Assembly (NCBI GenBank): GCA_033720975.1
Contig: JAWWBL010000005.1
Span: forward strand, 1-39,284
DNA: 39,284 bases
Reading direction: 5' to 3'
Origin: JAWWBL01 sp033720975
GTDB taxonomy: Bacteria; Actinomycetota; Acidimicrobiia; Spongiisociales; ZC4RG35
Shown: piece by piece, positions 36,847 to 39,284 of the stretch
Numbering within the stretch: the first letter of the stretch is position 1
Layout of the letters: the number at the start of each line of letters is the position of its first letter
The notes under the pieces: generated by a model
Told to the model about the DNA's origin: nothing
Databases searched by the model: none
What the model saw: the letters and a program-made list of their open reading frames with translations, nothing else
Program-made: the position numbers and the translations under genes

Positions 36847-37313
36847 ACCGATCCGTGCATGACCTCGACCGCGTCGCCTGCGCGGACCGGACCTTCTGAC
36901 AGAACCCGAGCGTAGAGGCGCGACTCACCCGGATGTCTCGACTGCAGCATCCGGGTGAACTCGCCGTCCTTGAACCAACTCGCGTTTTTGTCACAAGGCG
37001 ACGTGTAAGAGGTGATCTCGAGCTGTACATCCTCACCGACAGCGAGGCGTGTGCCCGGCACGACCTCATCCCAGTCGAGTCCACTGATCGTGAGATTCTC
37101 ACCGGCGGATCCAGGCTGGATCGGATGGCCTTCGGCCTGAAAGTTCTTGATGACTTCGAGGGAGAAGAGGCACACTGCTCTATCGGGCCCGCCGTGATGG
37201 ACCGTGTCGGCCTGTCGATCTCCTTCGACCCCGTCACGGTTTATGTGGGCCCCGGCCACAGGACGTTTCGGGACGCCTCCGTCGGACACGTTGATCTGAT
37301 AAAGGATTGGCAT
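36843..37313 (-). CDS. MOSC-domain protein
   Basis: 156 residues consisting of one MOSC domain, the beta-fold found at the C-terminus of molybdenum cofactor sulfurases. GSAGENLTISGLDW is the family signature, and the conserved cysteine Cys107 lies in TSPCDKN. Stand-alone MOSC proteins such as YiiM and YuaD are linked to detoxification of N-hydroxylated bases or to sulfur carrier roles; the exact function here is unknown. The N-terminus GVPKRPVAGAHINRDGVEGD is also typical of the YiiM group. ATG 37313 is the first Met of the domain; in-frame upstream sequence overlaps the aldehyde dehydrogenase gene and was rejected. Confidence 0.88.
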   Translation of the reverse strand: MPILYQINVSDGGVPKRPVAGAHINRDGVEGDRQADTVHHGGPDRAVCLFSLEVIKNFQAEGHPIQPGSAGENLTISGLDWDEVVPGTRLAVGEDVQLEITSYTSPCDKNASWFKDGEFTRMLQSRHPGESRLYARVLSEGPVRAGDAVEVMHGSV

Positions 37314-37334
37314 TTCGGAGGAGGCTAGGAGATC

Positions 37335-38927
37335 GTGATCGGTAGCCTTGCCGTCATGGCCGAGGCGCGTACTGACACTCTCGTCACGGCCGAGCTGTTG
37401 GACCGTTTGGCCGGCATGTCTTCGAGCCACCCCAGCGGCCCCGCGAGAGCGGTGATCAGCCCATTCTCGGAGGCCGAGATCGCCAGTGTCGCCGACGGCA
37501 GTGTCGAAGACGTGATGGCGGCCGTTGCGCGGGCCCGGTCGGCTCAAGCGAGGTGGGCGATGATCAGCCCGGATGCGCGTGCCCGGGTTCTTCATCGTTA
37601 TCACGACGTCCTCATCGAGCGGGCCGACGAAGCGATGGATCTGATTCAACTCGAGGCGGGAAAGTCGAGGATCGCAGCCTTCGAAGAGGTGTATGAGGCG
37701 ATTGCAACCGCCCGTTACTACGCAAAAACCGGGCCCAGACTCGTGAAACGGAGGCGAAGAGCGGTATCGCTCCCCTTTTTCACCAAAACATGGGAGTACC
37801 GCCACCCATTGGGTGTCGTTGGGAACATCACTCCATGGAACTTTCCATTCACCCTTTCCGTCTCCGACATTCTCGCCGCCCTGATCGCGGGCAACGCGGT
37901 CGTGGTGAAACCGGACGAGAAGACACCCTTCTCGGCTCTATACGGAAAGATGCTTCTCGATGAGTCCGGGCTTCCAGAGGATCTCTTCCTCGTGGTCCCG
38001 GGACCGGGTCCCATCCTCGGCCCCGCCTTGATCGATGCCGTGGACTTCGTCTCGTTCACAGGGTCTTCGGCGATCGGTCAAGAGGTCGCAGCCCGCGCCG
38101 GTGCGAGACTGATTCCATCGTCGATGGAGCTGGGCGGGAAGAACGCTGCGATCGTGATGGCCGACGCAGACCTTGCCAAGACCATCCCTGCCATCTCACG
38201 TGCCGTGTACGCAAACGGTGGCCAGCTCTGCATAGCCATGGAACGTCTCTACGTAGACGAGGGGATTCGAGACGAGTTCACCGGGAGGTTCGTCCAGCAT
38301 GTACGCGAGCTTCCGTTGACCGACAGATTCGACTTCTCGTCGGCGCTGAGCCCCATGATCGATCGGGCTCACCTTTCGAAGGTTCATTCGCATGTCGAAG
38401 ATGCCGTGGAGAGGGGAGCGACTCTCCTCACAGGGGGCAAGCCTCGCCCCGACGTGGGCCCACTCTTCTACGAGCCGACCGTGCTCACCGACGTCGACGA
38501 GTCGATGCTCGTCTGCTCGGTGGAGACCTTCGGCCCGGTGGCCACCATCTACGGATACAGCGACATCGAAGAAGCGATCGCTGCCGCAAATGAGTCCGAC
38601 TACGGGTTGAACTTCAGTGTCTGGACCTCCGATTCCCGCAAAGGTGTCGAGGTGGCTTCTCGCCTACACGCCGGCACCGTGGGAGTCAACGACGGTTACG
38701 CCGCGACGTGGTCGAGCTATGACGCCCCGATGGGCGGTTGGAAGTCCTCGGGTTTGTCCCGCAGGCATGGTGAGGTGGGTCTGTTGAAGTTCACTGAGCC
38801 ACAGACCATCTCACTGCAGCGGGGTATCGACGCATTCGCTCCTTTCCCCGGGATGGATTACGACCGTTACCACAGGGTGCTGGGGCCAATGATGAAACTC
38901 CTCAAGCGTCTCCCGTTCTACAAGTAG
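37335..38927 (+). CDS. gabD2: Succinic semialdehyde dehydrogenase (GabD2-type)
   Basis: 530 residues. It oxidises succinate semialdehyde to succinate with NAD(P)+, feeding the TCA cycle from 4-aminobutyrate or from alpha-ketoglutarate decarboxylation. Catalytic residues of the aldehyde dehydrogenase family are present: Asn169 (TPWNFP), Lys192 (VVVKPDEK), Glu265 (MELGGKN) and Cys299 (GGQLCIAMER). The C-terminal part GTVGVNDGYA and APMGGWKSSGLSRRHG, and the extended N-terminus, match mycobacterial GabD2 more than the E. coli form. GTG 37335 follows GAGG by 10 nt; ATG 37356 is an alternative. It is divergent from the MOSC gene across 21 bp. Confidence 0.9.
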   Translation: MIGSLAVMAEARTDTLVTAELLDRLAGMSSSHPSGPARAVISPFSEAEIASVADGSVEDVMAAVARARSAQARWAMISPDARARVLHRYHDVLIERADEAMDLIQLEAGKSRIAAFEEVYEAIATARYYAKTGPRLVKRRRRAVSLPFFTKTWEYRHPLGVVGNITPWNFPFTLSVSDILAALIAGNAVVVKPDEKTPFSALYGKMLLDESGLPEDLFLVVPGPGPILGPALIDAVDFVSFTGSSAIGQEVAARAGARLIPSSMELGGKNAAIVMADADLAKTIPAISRAVYANGGQLCIAMERLYVDEGIRDEFTGRFVQHVRELPLTDRFDFSSALSPMIDRAHLSKVHSHVEDAVERGATLLTGGKPRPDVGPLFYEPTVLTDVDESMLVCSVETFGPVATIYGYSDIEEAIAAANESDYGLNFSVWTSDSRKGVEVASRLHAGTVGVNDGYAATWSSYDAPMGGWKSSGLSRRHGEVGLLKFTEPQTISLQRGIDAFAPFPGMDYDRYHRVLGPMMKLLKRLPFYK

Positions 38928-38938
38928 ACCAGAGCCGA

Positions 38939-39284
38939 TCAGCGCTCCGACATCTCCGCGAGGTCGGCTTCGAGGAGGTCACGGTCGCTGGGGTTCTCGA
39001 TCTCAGAGGCAAGTGCTCGAGCAGCTTCAAGGTTCTCGGTGAAGGTTTCGATGTCGTCCACCTCCGCCGCGGCCCGGGCGATAGCCTCATGGGCGAATCC
39101 CTTGACGAACGGGTCTAGCCCGTGCTCAATGGCAATCTCGAGCGACCGCTCGCCAAAACGACGGGAGAGCTCGGCGTGTCCCATGACCGCGAGCACGCGC
39201 GACACCTGCCAGTCGGCGATAGCCCAGTTGCGAGGCTCCCCAACCGTTGACCAGTGCCACTTCTGGGCTAGGGCTGCCGCCAGC
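38939..39284 (-). CDS. TPR-like protein of unknown function, 3' part only (runs off the right edge)
   Basis: The last ~114 codons of a minus-strand gene. The frame is open from the window edge to the stop at 38939, and reads WSTVGEPRNWAIADWQVSRVLAVMGHAELSRRF near the start. This repeats a helical pattern with FGERSLEIAIEHGLDPF and AHEAIARAAAEVDDIETF, ending ALASEIENPSDRDLLEADL, like TPR or Sel1-type solenoids in unnamed actinobacterial proteins. The domain it belongs to cannot be judged without the upstream part. It converges with gabD2, 11 bp apart. Confidence 0.7.
   Translation of the reverse strand, partial: LAAALAQKWHWSTVGEPRNWAIADWQVSRVLAVMGHAELSRRFGERSLEIAIEHGLDPFVKGFAHEAIARAAAEVDDIETFTENLEAARALASEIENPSDRDLLEADLAEMSER

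Noticed and set aside
1..39284. CRISPR array, tRNA, rRNA, insertion sequence or prophage
   Set aside because: No repeat-spacer pattern, RNA cloverleaf, transposase or phage gene was seen in reading both strands; a covariance-model scan would be the decisive check.

Overview
The window is 39.3 kb of GC-rich bacterial DNA packed with genes on both strands. It looks chromosomal and reads as an actinobacterium (Actinomycetota). The evidence is the dnaK-grpE-dnaJ-hspR gene order with a MerR-type HspR, a DosR/DevR-type response regulator with a DevS-type kinase, a GabD2-type succinic semialdehyde dehydrogenase, PGM1-type ATP-grasp and LigA-like membrane proteins, frequent GTG starts, and many start codons lying directly behind a -10 hexamer. 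I cannot place it more precisely; an uncultured lineage such as an acidimicrobium is a guess. I saw no IS element, phage gene, CRISPR array, tRNA or rRNA, and no gene-free stretch over 300 bp.

Layout. 1-744 (minus): a PadR repressor and the start of its partner membrane protein. 806-8651 (minus): a long co-directional run, dnaK-grpE-dnaJ-hspR, followed by a small unknown protein, a CREST-superfamily (ceramidase-like) membrane hydrolase, a DUF3179 lipoprotein and a PGM1-type ligase. 8748-10899: a small membrane cytochrome c divergent from a copper nitrite reductase fused to a cytochrome c. 11107-14401: DoxX-like protein, unknown protein, low-molecular-weight phosphatase, orphan DNA methyltransferase and GNAT. 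14374-19944: cyclase-ATPase signalling protein, MsrB, NUDIX, CHAD and double-DUF427 proteins. 19952-24819: two lipoproteins, the DosR-like regulator, the divergent single-GAF DevS-like kinase, and a CBS / PNPOx-like / SRPBCC operon. 25004-39284: esterase, lipoprotein, a Cys4 class III cyclase, FAD oxidoreductase, transketolase, LigA-like membrane protein, Ogt with an ECF sigma factor, an M50-like membrane protein, MFS exporter, DLH-fold protein, cyclase-TPR protein, MOSC protein, GabD2, and a partial repeat protein.

The most interesting system is a compact DosR/DevR-DevS-like module. The regulator keeps the phosphorylation site and the DNA-contact residues of mycobacterial DosR. The kinase is a reduced DevS with one GAF domain that keeps the residues equivalent to the heme-ligand His149 and distal Tyr171. 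DosR-box-like sites lie in front of the CBS operon (two sites, forming a perfect 10-bp inverted repeat) and in front of the nitrite reductase (13 of 14 core positions). I infer that an O2/NO/redox sensor controls a small hypoxia regulon including an enzyme that itself makes NO. This rests on sequence similarity and site matching, not on any experiment.

A second theme is leaderless expression: several genes have a -10-like hexamer placed so that the predicted +1 falls on or next to the start codon, which helps choose starts.
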